The notes: generated by a model not told the origin, from the letters alone. DNA of 24,284 bases from CAYJIX01 sp964370375 (GCA_964370375.1 CAYJIX010000035.1:1-24284), one strand, 5' to 3'; numbered from the stretch's first letter, positions 16,217-24,256 are shown. Numbers and translations are program-made.

Positions 16217-17512
16217 ATGACGTTGAGCAGCATATCTACAGTTTGGGCGCGTGAAGTCCTTGATTCGCGCGGCAACCCTACCGTTGAAGTGGAAGTAACT
16301 CTTGAATCCGGCCACATGGGACGTATCATTGTGCCTTCCGGAGCGTCCACAGGAAGCCGTGAAGCCCTTGAACTTCGTGATGGTGATCTGAGTCGATATA
16401 AAGGCAAAGGCGTACATAAAGCTGTTAACTCGGTAAAAAATGAAATTGCCGAAGCCCTTGTGGGTATGGATGCGTTACGCCAAGTGACAGTTGACAATGC
16501 CCTTATCGACCTTGACGGTACAGACAATAAGGAACGCTTTGGCGCCAATGCCCTGTTGGGGGTTTCTTTGGCCACAGCTTGTGCAGCCGCACAATATACA
16601 GGCCTTGCTTTGTACCAGTATATTGGCGGACCTAACGCCAAGGTTTTGCCTGTTCCGCTTATGAATATTCTAAACGGTGGAGCACATGCGCCAAACAATT
16701 TGGATATTCAAGAGTTTATGATCATGCCTGTGGGTGCGCAAACCTTTAGTGATGCCCTGCGCATGGGCACAGAGGTATTTCACACCCTTAGAACCTTGCT
16801 GGCTGCTGATGGGCATATCACCAGCGTGGGCGATGAAGGCGGATTTGCTCCCAACCTGAAAGACCATGACGAGGCGTTCCGCTACATCATTAAAGCCATT
16901 GAAGAAAGTGGCTATAACCCGGGTTCAGAAATAGCCTTAGCCATTGACGCTGCTGCCTCTGAATTTTATCGCGAAGAGCGCTATCATTTGCAGGGCGAAA
17001 ATAAAATCCTCACCAATGAAGAAATGGTTGACTGGCTAGGAGAATTCACCACCAAGTATCCGCTTATTTCCATTGAAGACGGCCTTGCCGAATCCGACTG
17101 GGAAGGCTGGCGTGAACTTACAGACGCCTTGGGAGACACAACCCAGCTTGTGGGTGATGATATATTTGTGACCAACCCTGACATACTGGCTCAAGGTATT
17201 GAACAGGCGGTTGCCAATTCTATTCTTATCAAAACAAATCAAATAGGCACGCTTACGGAAACTTTGGACACCATTGAGCTTGCCAAACAATCAGCCTATA
17301 CGACCGTTATTTCGCACCGTTCCGGCGAATCTGAAGACACCTTTATTGCCGACCTTGCCGTGGGAGTCAATGCAGGTCAAATCAAAACCGGCTCTCTGTG
17401 CAGGAGCGATCGTTTGGCAAAATACAACCAATTGCTACGGATTGAAGAGGAACTGGCAGATGCAGCCATCTATTATGGGCCTGTCATGGGATCTATCATA
17501 GAAGGTGAATAG
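16217..17512 (+). CDS. eno: Enolase (phosphopyruvate hydratase)
   Basis: Glycolytic/gluconeogenic enzyme that interconverts 2-phosphoglycerate and phosphoenolpyruvate, and a frequent RNA-degradosome partner. The 431 residues match the usual length. Conserved sites are REVLDSRGNPT (12-22), catalytic Glu207 in GDEGGF, metal ligands Asp244, Glu287 (SIEDGL) and Asp314 (VGDDIF), catalytic Lys339 (LIKTNQIG), the SHRSGESED loop (366-374), and C-terminal KTGSLCRSDR. The frame extends upstream to 15968, but that part crosses the promoter and is not protein-like. ATG 16217 has GGAGG only 2 nt upstream; TTG 16223 would give better spacing and the same protein minus two residues. It has its own promoter and terminator. 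Confidence 0.97.
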   Translation: MTLSSISTVWAREVLDSRGNPTVEVEVTLESGHMGRIIVPSGASTGSREALELRDGDLSRYKGKGVHKAVNSVKNEIAEALVGMDALRQVTVDNALIDLDGTDNKERFGANALLGVSLATACAAAQYTGLALYQYIGGPNAKVLPVPLMNILNGGAHAPNNLDIQEFMIMPVGAQTFSDALRMGTEVFHTLRTLLAADGHITSVGDEGGFAPNLKDHDEAFRYIIKAIEESGYNPGSEIALAIDAAASEFYREERYHLQGENKILTNEEMVDWLGEFTTKYPLISIEDGLAESDWEGWRELTDALGDTTQLVGDDIFVTNPDILAQGIEQAVANSILIKTNQIGTLTETLDTIELAKQSAYTTVISHRSGESEDTFIADLAVGVNAGQIKTGSLCRSDRLAKYNQLLRIEEELADAAIYYGPVMGSIIEGE

Positions 17513-17558
17513 CCTTTGCTTGAACCACTAAAATCGGCAATAGTTTTAGTAAAAATGT

Positions 17559-17588
17559 AAAAAGGGGGTAGCCGTGCTACCCCTTTTC
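17559..17588 (+). terminator. Intrinsic terminator of eno
   Basis: GGGGTAGC (17565-17572) pairs with GCTACCCC (17576-17583) around a 3-nt loop, with an A-run before and TTTT after. A weaker hairpin precedes it: CTAAAA (17528-17533) with TTTTAG (17544-17549). Position directly after eno supports the call. Confidence 0.88.
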
Positions 17589-17649
17589 TAACACCAAAGG
17601 CTGTTTGGTTTGTCAGCTCATTCTTGCATCTTTTTACCCCTCAATCATC

Positions 17650-18492
17650 ATGACCAAAGAAAGCTTCCTTATTCATGCCAATTGCCAGGGGGTGCCATTG
17701 TCGCGCCTGCTTAGGGCGTCGCGTCCTTTTGGCGATGCCTTCCAAATAACATTGTATACCAATTTTACAAAAGAACCTGTTCCGCAAGAAGCGTTGGATT
17801 CTTGCCGTTTTCTCCTTTATCAAAATATTGGGGAAAAATGGGGTGAAGTGTCGTCAGAAAATTTGTTGGCACGTCTGCCAAGTGCAGCAGAAAGTTTGCA
17901 AGTGCCAAACTGCTTTTTTAAAGGCTATTGGCCTTTTTGGATAAACACAGCCCCCATTGATTTTGGCGATAGTGTTGTAGAACGCCTTGTGGGCATGGGC
18001 CTTTCTGCCGAAGAAATCAAACATGTGTATCTGCACACAGATATAACGAACAAGTCTGACCTTGCTATTGATTTTGAAGAAAGCATGCGCATTGAAGAAG
18101 CAAAAGAGGCAACTGCGGTTGTACAAACCGTACCTTTTGTACGCGAACATTGGCGCACCACAAAAGTTTTTAGCACGGTCAACCATCCTGAACCTGTCCT
18201 TTTACTGCATGTTGCCAATGGTATTTTGACAGCTTTAGGCTTTGCCCCTTTACAAAAGGCAGACCTTGGTCCCTTGGACTATTACCGTTGCGACCCGGAT
18301 GACGCGCTTCTTGAACTGCCCATCCATCCGCAAGTGGCTGCATTTCATAACGTATCCTTTGCCGATGCGGCAACAAAATACCACATTTTTGACAAAGCCA
18401 TCACCTTTGAACAGTACCTTGCCTGTTTTGTGGATTGCCGTTTACGAAACTTAAACCTTTTGGAATATTTAGAAGCTGTACGGTTGGAATAA
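17650..18492 (+). CDS. WcbI-like putative polysaccharide-modifying acyltransferase
   Basis: A 281-residue protein whose N-terminus (FLIHANCQGVPLSRLL, with Asn11-Cys12-Gln13) resembles the WcbI family, named after a capsule-locus protein of Burkholderia thought to act as an acetyltransferase. Other segments, FFKGYWPFWIN and the late HPQVAAFH, also look like that family, but I recognise it by motif only. No signal peptide or membrane segment is visible, so it is probably cytoplasmic. ATG 17650 is chosen because the family begins just before the NCQ motif; a TTG at 17605 would add 15 residues, and neither start has a strong Shine-Dalgarno. It ends 2 nt before hemW, and no capsule or glycan genes lie around it. 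Confidence 0.55.
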   Translation: MTKESFLIHANCQGVPLSRLLRASRPFGDAFQITLYTNFTKEPVPQEALDSCRFLLYQNIGEKWGEVSSENLLARLPSAAESLQVPNCFFKGYWPFWINTAPIDFGDSVVERLVGMGLSAEEIKHVYLHTDITNKSDLAIDFEESMRIEEAKEATAVVQTVPFVREHWRTTKVFSTVNHPEPVLLLHVANGILTALGFAPLQKADLGPLDYYRCDPDDALLELPIHPQVAAFHNVSFADAATKYHIFDKAITFEQYLACFVDCRLRNLNLLEYLEAVRLE

Positions 18493-18494
18493 CA

Positions 18495-19742
18495 ATGCTG
18501 CTCTATATCCATGTACCCTTTTGCCGCAAACGTTGTGGCTATTGCTCGTTTCATTCTGAATCCTTGGCATCCTATACCCAAGGGCAGATTGATACGCGCA
18601 TGCGCACATACATGGATACGCTCCACCTTGAAATAGCCAAATGGCATGACACCCTTGGGCGGCAAAAGGTGGAAAGTGTTTTTTTTGGAGGAGGCACGCC
18701 AAGTTTATTGCCTTTAAAAATCATCAGCAGCACCTTAGATAAAATCCGCCTGGCCTTTGATGTGGCAGATCATGCAGAAATAACTTTGGAAGGAAACCCC
18801 GAATCGCTTTTGCGTAAAGCCCAGCTTCATGAATACAAACGCATTGGCATCAATCGGTTATCCATTGGCATGCAGGCCATGGACAATACTCTTCTTGATC
18901 TTTTGGGGCGCATACATAAAGCTGAAGATGCAGTGCAAGCTTTTTCTATGGCAAGAGACGCGGGATTCAACAATATTAACCTTGATTTAATGTGGGGCTT
19001 GCCTAGCCAAAGGATCCGCCATTGGCTCGACGTTTTGGAGAGGGTGGCCTCTTTAAAGCCGGATCATTTTTCTTTATACGGTTTAACCCTAGAAGAAGGC
19101 ACGCCACTTGCTAAAGAATGTGATGAAGGCGACCTTGTTTTACCGTCTGAGCGTGATCAATCGCTCATGTTCATGCGCGGTGCCGATATTTTGGAATCTC
19201 ATGGCTTTATGCATTATGAAATTTCTAATTTTGCGCGCATGGGCTTTCAATGTAAACACAATTTGGGGTATTGGAGTGGTAAAGACTATTTGGGCATTGG
19301 CCCTTCAGCCACGTCAACCATCAACCAGCGTCGCTGGACAAATCCATGGGGGTTTGGCGATTGGGGCCGCGCTGTTAGCGGAGGATATTTGGACGAACAT
19401 GCTGAAGAGCTAGATATCCGTAAACGCGCAGCAGAACTTATCATGCTGCGTTTGCGCACAAGCCAAGGTTTGCGCCTTAAAGACTATGAAGCATTAACAG
19501 GACGGGATTTTATGACCGATCATAAACAGGTTGTACAAGCCCTGCACCAAAACAACCTTGTGCGGATCATGAACGGCTTCATGCGCCTTACACGCAACGG
19601 CATGTTGGTTTCCAACAATATCATCTCACACCTGTTTGCAGCCACACAAAACCTTTCTTTTACAGAAAGCCCACAGCAATTGCCAAAACCTAAACAGTCG
19701 GTAAAAATCTTTGGCGGCAAAAAGCGCCTTTCGGAGCTATAA
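18495..19742 (+). CDS. hemW: HemW-type radical SAM protein
   Basis: A 415-residue radical SAM protein related to oxygen-independent coproporphyrinogen III oxidase. The [4Fe-4S] motif is HVPFCRKRCGYCSF, with Cys10, Cys14 and Cys17. The position where HemN has its fourth Cys is Phe19, which points to HemW, a heme-trafficking protein, rather than true HemN. FFGGGTPSLL, EGNPESLL and INRLSIGMQ follow as in the family, and the C-terminal HemN_C-like region includes MLRLRTSQGL. The frame opens upstream at 18435, but ATG 18495 places the iron-sulfur motif at the usual distance and lies 2 nt after the preceding stop. The next gene begins 1 nt after its stop, so the three genes form a tight operon. Confidence 0.9.
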   Translation: MLLYIHVPFCRKRCGYCSFHSESLASYTQGQIDTRMRTYMDTLHLEIAKWHDTLGRQKVESVFFGGGTPSLLPLKIISSTLDKIRLAFDVADHAEITLEGNPESLLRKAQLHEYKRIGINRLSIGMQAMDNTLLDLLGRIHKAEDAVQAFSMARDAGFNNINLDLMWGLPSQRIRHWLDVLERVASLKPDHFSLYGLTLEEGTPLAKECDEGDLVLPSERDQSLMFMRGADILESHGFMHYEISNFARMGFQCKHNLGYWSGKDYLGIGPSATSTINQRRWTNPWGFGDWGRAVSGGYLDEHAEELDIRKRAAELIMLRLRTSQGLRLKDYEALTGRDFMTDHKQVVQALHQNNLVRIMNGFMRLTRNGMLVSNNIISHLFAATQNLSFTESPQQLPKPKQSVKIFGGKKRLSEL

Positions 19743-19743
19743 T

Positions 19744-20820
19744 ATGACATCGATGCCTATATTTGCACAGCGGCGTGAAAACGTACGTAAAGCCTTGGTA
19801 AATCGTAAGCTTGACGCCTTTTTGGTAAGCCTTGATGCCAACCGCTACTACCTTTCAGGGTTTGAATTGCACGACCCTCAGATTAACGAAAGCGCAGGGC
19901 GTCTGCTTATTTGTGCCAACGGGGATGACTGGCTTTATACAGATGCCCGTTACCTTGATGCAGCAAAACGTTTATGGCCGCATGATCGTATCATTATTTA
20001 CACGCGCAAGGCTCCTGAAGAAATCAGCGCACATGCGGCAGGTTTACATTGCCAAACCATAGGCTTTGAAGCCAATAGTACGAGCGTAAACTTCTTTGAA
20101 CGTTTAGAGCGTAGCGTCGAATGGGTGCAGGCTGACGGCCTTATAGAGGATTTTCGCAAGCTCAAGGATGCAGATGAAATCATGCACCTGCGCCGCGCTT
20201 GCAGCCTTAACCATACGCTCATGCATGCCCTGCCAACTTGGCTTGAGCAAGGTGTTTCAGAAGCGGATTTAGCATGGCGCATTGAACGTTTTTTTCGGGA
20301 ACGGGGGGCCACGGAGCTGGCTTTTTCATCCATCGTGGCCTACGGTGCCAATGCTGCCTTGCCCCACTATATCCCTTCAACCACAACAACCTTGGCTCCT
20401 GAACAAGGCGTCCTTGTAGATGTGGGGTGCAGGCTTGACATGTATTGTTCGGATCAAACCCGTTCTTTTTGGGCAGGAGAATACCCTTCGGCAGAATTTA
20501 ACCGCACGCTTGACGCCGTGCGTAAAGCTCAAGAAAGTGCCTTGGCGTGCATCCGTCCTGGCGTTATTGCAAGCGACGTGTATTTGTCTGCTTGGAAATA
20601 TTTTGATAAACTTGGCCTAGCCCAAGCCTTTACCCATAGCCTTGGGCATGGCATAGGCCTGCAAACCCATGAAGCCCCAAGTTTAAGCGCGCACAATAAC
20701 ACGCCCCTTGAAGCAGGAATGGTGGTAACCGTTGAGCCCGGACTCTACTACCCCCAATGGGGTGGTATTCGTTGGGAATACATGGTGCTTGTGACTGAGG
20801 ATGGGTATGAAGTGCTTTAA
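19744..20820 (+). CDS. Xaa-Pro aminopeptidase (M24 metallopeptidase)
   Basis: Cytoplasmic enzyme that removes N-terminal residues preceding proline. The 358 residues show a creatinase-type N-terminal domain (about 5-130), then the pita-bread catalytic domain. The five metal ligands are all present: Asp226 (VDVGC), Asp237 (CSDQTR), His302 (GHGIGL), Glu331 (VEPGLY) and Glu345 (IRWEYM). The last site has Trp344 where IE or VE is usual, with the ligand itself kept. ATG 19744 is preceded by GGAG (19733-19736) at 7 nt; an upstream in-frame start at 19711 would overlap hemW and adds nothing conserved. It is the last gene of the tight run after eno. PepQ-like prolidase is an alternative name. Confidence 0.92.
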   Translation: MTSMPIFAQRRENVRKALVNRKLDAFLVSLDANRYYLSGFELHDPQINESAGRLLICANGDDWLYTDARYLDAAKRLWPHDRIIIYTRKAPEEISAHAAGLHCQTIGFEANSTSVNFFERLERSVEWVQADGLIEDFRKLKDADEIMHLRRACSLNHTLMHALPTWLEQGVSEADLAWRIERFFRERGATELAFSSIVAYGANAALPHYIPSTTTTLAPEQGVLVDVGCRLDMYCSDQTRSFWAGEYPSAEFNRTLDAVRKAQESALACIRPGVIASDVYLSAWKYFDKLGLAQAFTHSLGHGIGLQTHEAPSLSAHNNTPLEAGMVVTVEPGLYYPQWGGIRWEYMVLVTEDGYEVL

Positions 20821-20841
20821 CAGGCTGTTGACGTAGCGTCA
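20819..20841 (+). repeat. Copy of the AACAGGCTGTT repeat followed by a small palindrome
   Basis: AACAGGCTGTT (20819-20829) overlaps the stop of the aminopeptidase gene and runs into TGACG/CGTCA (20829-20833, 20837-20841). The same 11-mer is the left arm of the large inverted repeat at 23411. Here it has no matching distant arm, so it may be a solo end or chance. Confidence 0.35.
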
Positions 20842-20944
20842 TTGGTAAATTTCTCTCTTGACGCTTGAGTGGCTCTTCATTTATGAAAGATCTTTCTTGA
20901 GTGTCGCTAAGCCATATGAAGATGCCAACCTTTGGCACATGGAT

Positions 20945-20958
20945 ATTTGTCGACAAAT
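20945..20958. promoter_or_regulatory. Perfect 14-bp palindrome, candidate operator upstream of the copZ-like gene
   Basis: ATTTGTCGACAAAT is a perfect palindrome 116 bp before the small metal-binding protein gene. A hairpin TGCCAA/TTGGCA lies just upstream (about 20926-20941). Perfect short palindromes of this kind are typical dimeric repressor sites, but no regulator gene is nearby. Confidence 0.35.
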
Positions 20959-21074
20959 GCACGCGTCTGCGTGGGAATAGTAGCTACGTGATAGCTGCTT
21001 ATTTTACAGGGTATTGCACAGCACCTCCCACGTGTGCTGATAAAACACGGAACTTTTCATTGTAGGAGCCCTCT

Positions 21075-21272
21075 ATGCCTTCATTGTATGTACAAGGTAT
21101 TACGTGCGAAAATTGTAGAAAAACCTTGACCAAGGCTTTAATGGCAGTGCCTGGTGTACAAAGCGTTTCTGTTGATATTGAAGCCAGCACTGTCAGCTGG
21201 ACCGAAAAAAGTCGCGTCAACATTGAAATCCTTAAAGAAGCCATTGACGACGCCGGCTTTGACGTATTGTAG
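21075..21272 (+). CDS. CopZ-like heavy-metal-associated (HMA) domain protein
   Basis: A 65-residue single-domain protein with the ferredoxin-like HMA fold. The metal-binding loop is GITCENC, with Cys11 and Cys14. VPGVQSVSVDIEASTVSW and a C-terminal IKEAIDDAGFDV-like helix-strand pattern complete the domain. Such proteins carry Cu(I) to P-type ATPases in the cytoplasm. The usual aromatic/Met residue of the MxCxxC loop is replaced (Ile-Thr before Cys11). AGGAG (21064-21068) lies 6 nt before the ATG. No copper ATPase or copper regulator is in the window, so it is an orphan; metal specificity is an inference from the family. It is followed 28 nt later by trmL. Confidence 0.9.
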   Translation: MPSLYVQGITCENCRKTLTKALMAVPGVQSVSVDIEASTVSWTEKSRVNIEILKEAIDDAGFDVL

Positions 21273-21300
21273 TTGTATAAAAAAGAATCGTTAAAAACCC

Positions 21301-21765
21301 ATGCATATTGTCTTGTTCCAACCAGAAATACCGCCCAATACGGGCAATGTGGCAAGGCTTTGTGCAGCGACTCAAACCCCGCTTCACCTTATTGAGCCTT
21401 TGGGGTTTCGCCTTGACGATCGTTATCTTAAACGAGCAGGCCTTGACTACTGGCCCCATGTGGATGTGCACGTGTGGCCAAACCTCAAGGCCTATTGCGA
21501 TACAGCAGGGTTAAACCGCAGGCTCATCATGCTAAGCGCTCGCGCTGGTGAGCCAATACATCGTTTTACCTTTACCAAGCATGACACGCTCATTATGGGG
21601 CGAGAAACCAAGGGACTGCCGGATGAAGTCTACGCACTTTCTCCGCACAGGGTCACAATCCCCATGAGGGGAAACAACGTGCGCAGCCTTAACCTTTCCA
21701 CAGCTACAGGCATTGTGTTATATCAGGCCCTTGCAAGTAGCGGAACCTTGGACTCGTGGGAATAG
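21301..21765 (+). CDS. trmL: tRNA (Cm34/cmnm5Um34) 2'-O-methyltransferase TrmL
   Basis: SPOUT methyltransferase that modifies the ribose of the wobble base in leucine tRNAs. The 154 residues match the minimal TrmL architecture (157 in E. coli). Motifs are EIPPNTGNVARLCA (9-22), IEPLGF (31-36), MGRETKGLP (99-107) and IPMRGNNVRSLNLSTA (120-135), which build the trefoil-knot SAM site. The usual VPxSRS stretch appears as GNNVRS. The ATG has no clear Shine-Dalgarno; proximity to the preceding small gene (28 nt) suggests shared transcription. Confidence 0.93.
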   Translation: MHIVLFQPEIPPNTGNVARLCAATQTPLHLIEPLGFRLDDRYLKRAGLDYWPHVDVHVWPNLKAYCDTAGLNRRLIMLSARAGEPIHRFTFTKHDTLIMGRETKGLPDEVYALSPHRVTIPMRGNNVRSLNLSTATGIVLYQALASSGTLDSWE

Positions 21766-21831
21766 CAAGCATGCATAGCACGCAGGTATGATTGTAAGAC
21801 AGTGCTTTTTTATGCCTTTTACTCGCTCCCT

Positions 21832-21860
21832 TTTTCATACCGGTTACTCTCCTTTATACT
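21832..21860 (+). promoter_or_regulatory. Candidate promoter in the pyrimidine-rich region before lysA
   Basis: TTTTCA (21832-21837) and TATACT (21855-21860) are 17 bp apart. A consensus TTGACA also lies at 21866-21871 but has no good -10 at normal spacing. The strand is strongly pyrimidine-rich from about 21808 to 21892. This is a weak call. Confidence 0.3.
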
Positions 21861-21971
21861 CTTCCTTGACACTCCCCCCATTCTCTCTCTTGATAAAGCC
21901 CCACAAAAACTGTAGGCTATGTCCATATTTTTTTGTTACATTTTTTTAATCTTTTTACTGCGAGGCATTTC

Positions 21972-23237
21972 ATGGCTAATGTGCGTTCCGTGTATACCGA
22001 TACATTAGATTTTTATGGCAAGACCACACCTCATGAATTGGTGGCTCAATTTGGTTCCCCTCTTTATGTATATAATGAAGCGCTTCTGCGTCAGCGTTGC
22101 CGCGATTTAACGGGGCTTTCATCCCATCCCGGATTTTTTGTCAACTATTCAGCCAAGGCCAATACCAACCCTGCGCTTTTGAACATCATCCGCGAGGAAG
22201 GCTGTATTGTGGACGCCATGTCACCTGGTGAAGCCTATATCAACAAAATGGTCGGCTTTACCTCTGAACAAATCCTGTATGTGTGCAACAACGTGAGCGC
22301 AGACGAAATGCGCCTTGCCGTTGAACAAAACTTGCTTATGAGTGTGGATTCGTTATCCCAGCTTGAACTGTACGGCAACGTCAACCCGGGCGGCGAAGTT
22401 ATGATCCGCATCAATCCGGGCATTGGAGCCGGCCACCATAAAAAAGTTATCACCGCCGGAAAAGATACAAAATTTGGCATTGACCCTGAAACCATGGACG
22501 AGGTGGAGCGTATTCTAAAGGCGCACAACCTCAAGCTTGTGGGACTTAACCAGCACATTGGCTCCTTATTCATGGAACCCGGTGATTACCTTAATGCCGT
22601 GGATTTCTTGCTGGCTTTTTATGAATTACACGCTTCGCGCTTTCCTGATGTGCGTATTTTTGACTTTGGCGGCGGTTTTGGTATCCCTTATCGCAAGTAT
22701 GAAGACCAACCACGCCTTGACATGGCTGACCTTGGTGCCAAATTGCACAATGCCCTCACATCATGGAGCGAGCGCACAGGCTATAAAGGCCATTTTTATG
22801 TGGAGCCCGGCCGTTACGCCGTGGCTGAATGTGGCATTTTATTGGGCCAAGTGCACGCCACCAAACGCAACGCTCAAAGCCGCTATGTAGGCACAGACGT
22901 GGGCTTTAACCAGCTTATGCGCCCGGCCATGTACGACTCCTTCCACGATATTGAGGTGTACCGCCAAAATGGGCAGCCTGACTTTGAGCTTGTAAGCCAA
23001 ACAGTAGTGGGCAATATTTGTGAAAGCGGCGATATTTTAGCGAAAAACCGCCCTCTTCCCCTTATTCAAGAAGGCGATGTCATTGGCCTGCTTGATGCCG
23101 GTGCCTATGGTTATGTCATGGCGTCCAGCTATAATCAACGCACACGCCCTGCTGAAGTGCTCATCACCCTTGATGGCACACCAAAGCTTATCCGCCGCCG
23201 CGAAACCTTGGAGGATTTGACCACGCTTTTCGTATAG
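21972..23237 (+). CDS. lysA: Diaminopimelate decarboxylase
   Basis: PLP enzyme converting meso-diaminopimelate to L-lysine and CO2, the last step of lysine synthesis. The 421 residues form a group IV decarboxylase: the PLP lysine is Lys62 in YSAKANTNP, the glycine-rich phosphate loop is DFGGGFGIPY (231-240), substrate contacts are EPGR (278-281), and the dimer-site Cys350 lies in CESGDILA, with Tyr380 in AYGYVMASSYN. This set fits LysA better than arginine, ornithine or carboxynorspermidine decarboxylases. The frame opens at 21933, but ATG 21972 has GAGG (21962-21965) at 6 nt. No dapF or other lysine genes are adjacent, although lysA-dapF is a common pair. Confidence 0.93.
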   Translation: MANVRSVYTDTLDFYGKTTPHELVAQFGSPLYVYNEALLRQRCRDLTGLSSHPGFFVNYSAKANTNPALLNIIREEGCIVDAMSPGEAYINKMVGFTSEQILYVCNNVSADEMRLAVEQNLLMSVDSLSQLELYGNVNPGGEVMIRINPGIGAGHHKKVITAGKDTKFGIDPETMDEVERILKAHNLKLVGLNQHIGSLFMEPGDYLNAVDFLLAFYELHASRFPDVRIFDFGGGFGIPYRKYEDQPRLDMADLGAKLHNALTSWSERTGYKGHFYVEPGRYAVAECGILLGQVHATKRNAQSRYVGTDVGFNQLMRPAMYDSFHDIEVYRQNGQPDFELVSQTVVGNICESGDILAKNRPLPLIQEGDVIGLLDAGAYGYVMASSYNQRTRPAEVLITLDGTPKLIRRRETLEDLTTLFV

Positions 23238-23238
23238 C

Positions 23239-23306
23239 AGGCCGTTGAAAAAACGATATGCTGAAGGTTTTACCAGTTTTTTGGAAATGGACTTTTTCAG
23301 CAGGCT
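23239..23306. repeat. Imperfect inverted repeat directly after lysA
   Basis: The left arm AGGCCGTTGAAAAA (23239-23252) pairs imperfectly with TTTTTCAGCAGGCT (23293-23306); the inner TGAAAAA/TTTTTCA is perfect. The arm resembles the AACAGGCTGTTCAAAAA end of the larger repeat at 23411. It may serve as the lysA terminator and/or be a degenerate repeat copy. Confidence 0.5.
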
Positions 23307-23410
23307 AATAAGCGCTTTACGAATGCTGAAAGCAAGGTCTTGTGAGCAAGGCCCTCCCGTCTCAGCAACGCGTCTTTATCTCAACACAGCCTACCGTGGG
23401 CGTCCAGCCC

Positions 23411-23540
23411 AACAGGCTGTTCAAAAAGGGTTGGATGGTAGGAAGAAGGCGTTTTGCAGGGCGGCATAGGACGCTTTGGTCCATGTCGTTCTGCAAAACG
23501 CCTTCTGACACCCCAGACAGCCCTTTTGGGGCAGCCTGTT
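23411..23540. repeat. 130-bp MITE-like nested inverted repeat
   Basis: The outer ends AACAGGCTG (23411-23419) and CAGCCTGTT (23532-23540) are perfect inverted repeats. Next inward, AAAAGGG (23424-23430) pairs with CCCTTTT (23521-23527). The core is a perfect 16-bp stem: AGAAGGCGTTTTGCAG at 23444-23459 with its complement at 23491-23506. Inside that, CGGCAT/ATGTCG (one wobble) and GGAC/GTCC pair around a GCTTTG loop. No target-site duplication is obvious. The element has no coding capacity and is followed by trmO 32 bp later. It could be a non-autonomous transposon relic, an intergenic hairpin family, or a strong terminator. Confidence 0.6.
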
Positions 23541-23572
23541 AACGGTTAGTTTCTTGCAAGTTGGAAAATACT

Positions 23573-24256
23573 ATGGATGCGATAGCCCATATCCATACCG
23601 ATTTTTCGGGAAAATTCGGTATCCCTCGGCAAAGCGGCCTTGTTGAATCCTTGACAGGAACCATTGTCTTTGAAGCTGCCTATAGAACGGGCGAAGCGTT
23701 GCGCGGTCTGGACGGCTTTTCACACCTTTGGCTTATTTGGGCCTTTTCTGCCATAACAAAGGACACATGGTCACCCACGGTACGCCCACCGCGCCTTGGA
23801 GGGAATGAACGTTGCGGCGTCTTTGCCTCTCGCTCCCCCTTTCGCCCCAATCCCATAGGTTTGTCGGCTGTGCGCCTTGAAGGCATCACGCTGCACTCGG
23901 CCCAAGGGCCTCTTTTGCACGTATCCGGCATTGACCTTATGGACAACACCCCCATTTATGACATCAAGCCCTACATTCCCTATGCCGATTGCCTACCCAT
24001 GGCGACAGGGGGCTTTGCTAAGGAAAAGCCGATCCCCTCTCTTAAGGTGGTATTTCCAAATGAACTTTTAGAACTGATTCCAAACGCTAAACAACAAGCC
24101 CTCATGGACGTACTGGCCCATGACCCGCGTCCTTCCTATCAAAACGACCCGCATAAGGTGTACGGATTTGAATTTGCAGGCTTTACTGTTAAATTTCAGG
24201 TAGAATCCGATTGCTTAACTGTGATTATGGTTTTTCCTGCGGTTGAAAAGGCCTAA
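23573..24256 (+). CDS. trmO: tRNA (m6t6A37) methyltransferase TrmO (TsaA/YaeB family)
   Basis: SAM-dependent enzyme that adds a methyl group to t6A at position 37 of threonine tRNAs. The 227 residues match the family (235 in E. coli). The N-terminal beta-barrel region holds GIPRQSGLVES (16-26), then VFASRSPFRPNPIGLS (83-98) and DLMDNTPIYDIKPYIPYAD (121-139), which are family signatures. The C-terminal part includes DPRPSYQ (184-190) and KVYGFEFAGFTVKF. A TTG-initiated frame begins at 23561, but ATG 23573 is chosen because the family starts just before this residue and GGAAAA lies 5 nt upstream. A 335-bp repeat-rich gap separates it from lysA, so it probably has its own transcription. Confidence 0.92.
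   Translation: MDAIAHIHTDFSGKFGIPRQSGLVESLTGTIVFEAAYRTGEALRGLDGFSHLWLIWAFSAITKDTWSPTVRPPRLGGNERCGVFASRSPFRPNPIGLSAVRLEGITLHSAQGPLLHVSGIDLMDNTPIYDIKPYIPYADCLPMATGGFAKEKPIPSLKVVFPNELLELIPNAKQQALMDVLAHDPRPSYQNDPHKVYGFEFAGFTVKFQVESDCLTVIMVFPAVEKA

Larger units (their letters stand above)
23238..23572. other. Gene-free repeat block between lysA and trmO
   Basis: Besides the two inverted repeats listed separately, this stretch contains GGTCTTG/CAAGGCC around 23337-23354 (one wobble, 4-nt loop) and GCTTT/AAAGC just before it. An open frame at 23245-23469 runs through these repeats, matches no family and is regarded as spurious. Confidence 0.6.

Noticed and set aside
23245..23469. 74-codon open frame after lysA
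   Set aside because: It runs through the arms of the inverted repeats and matches no family; the sequence is explained by repeat structure.
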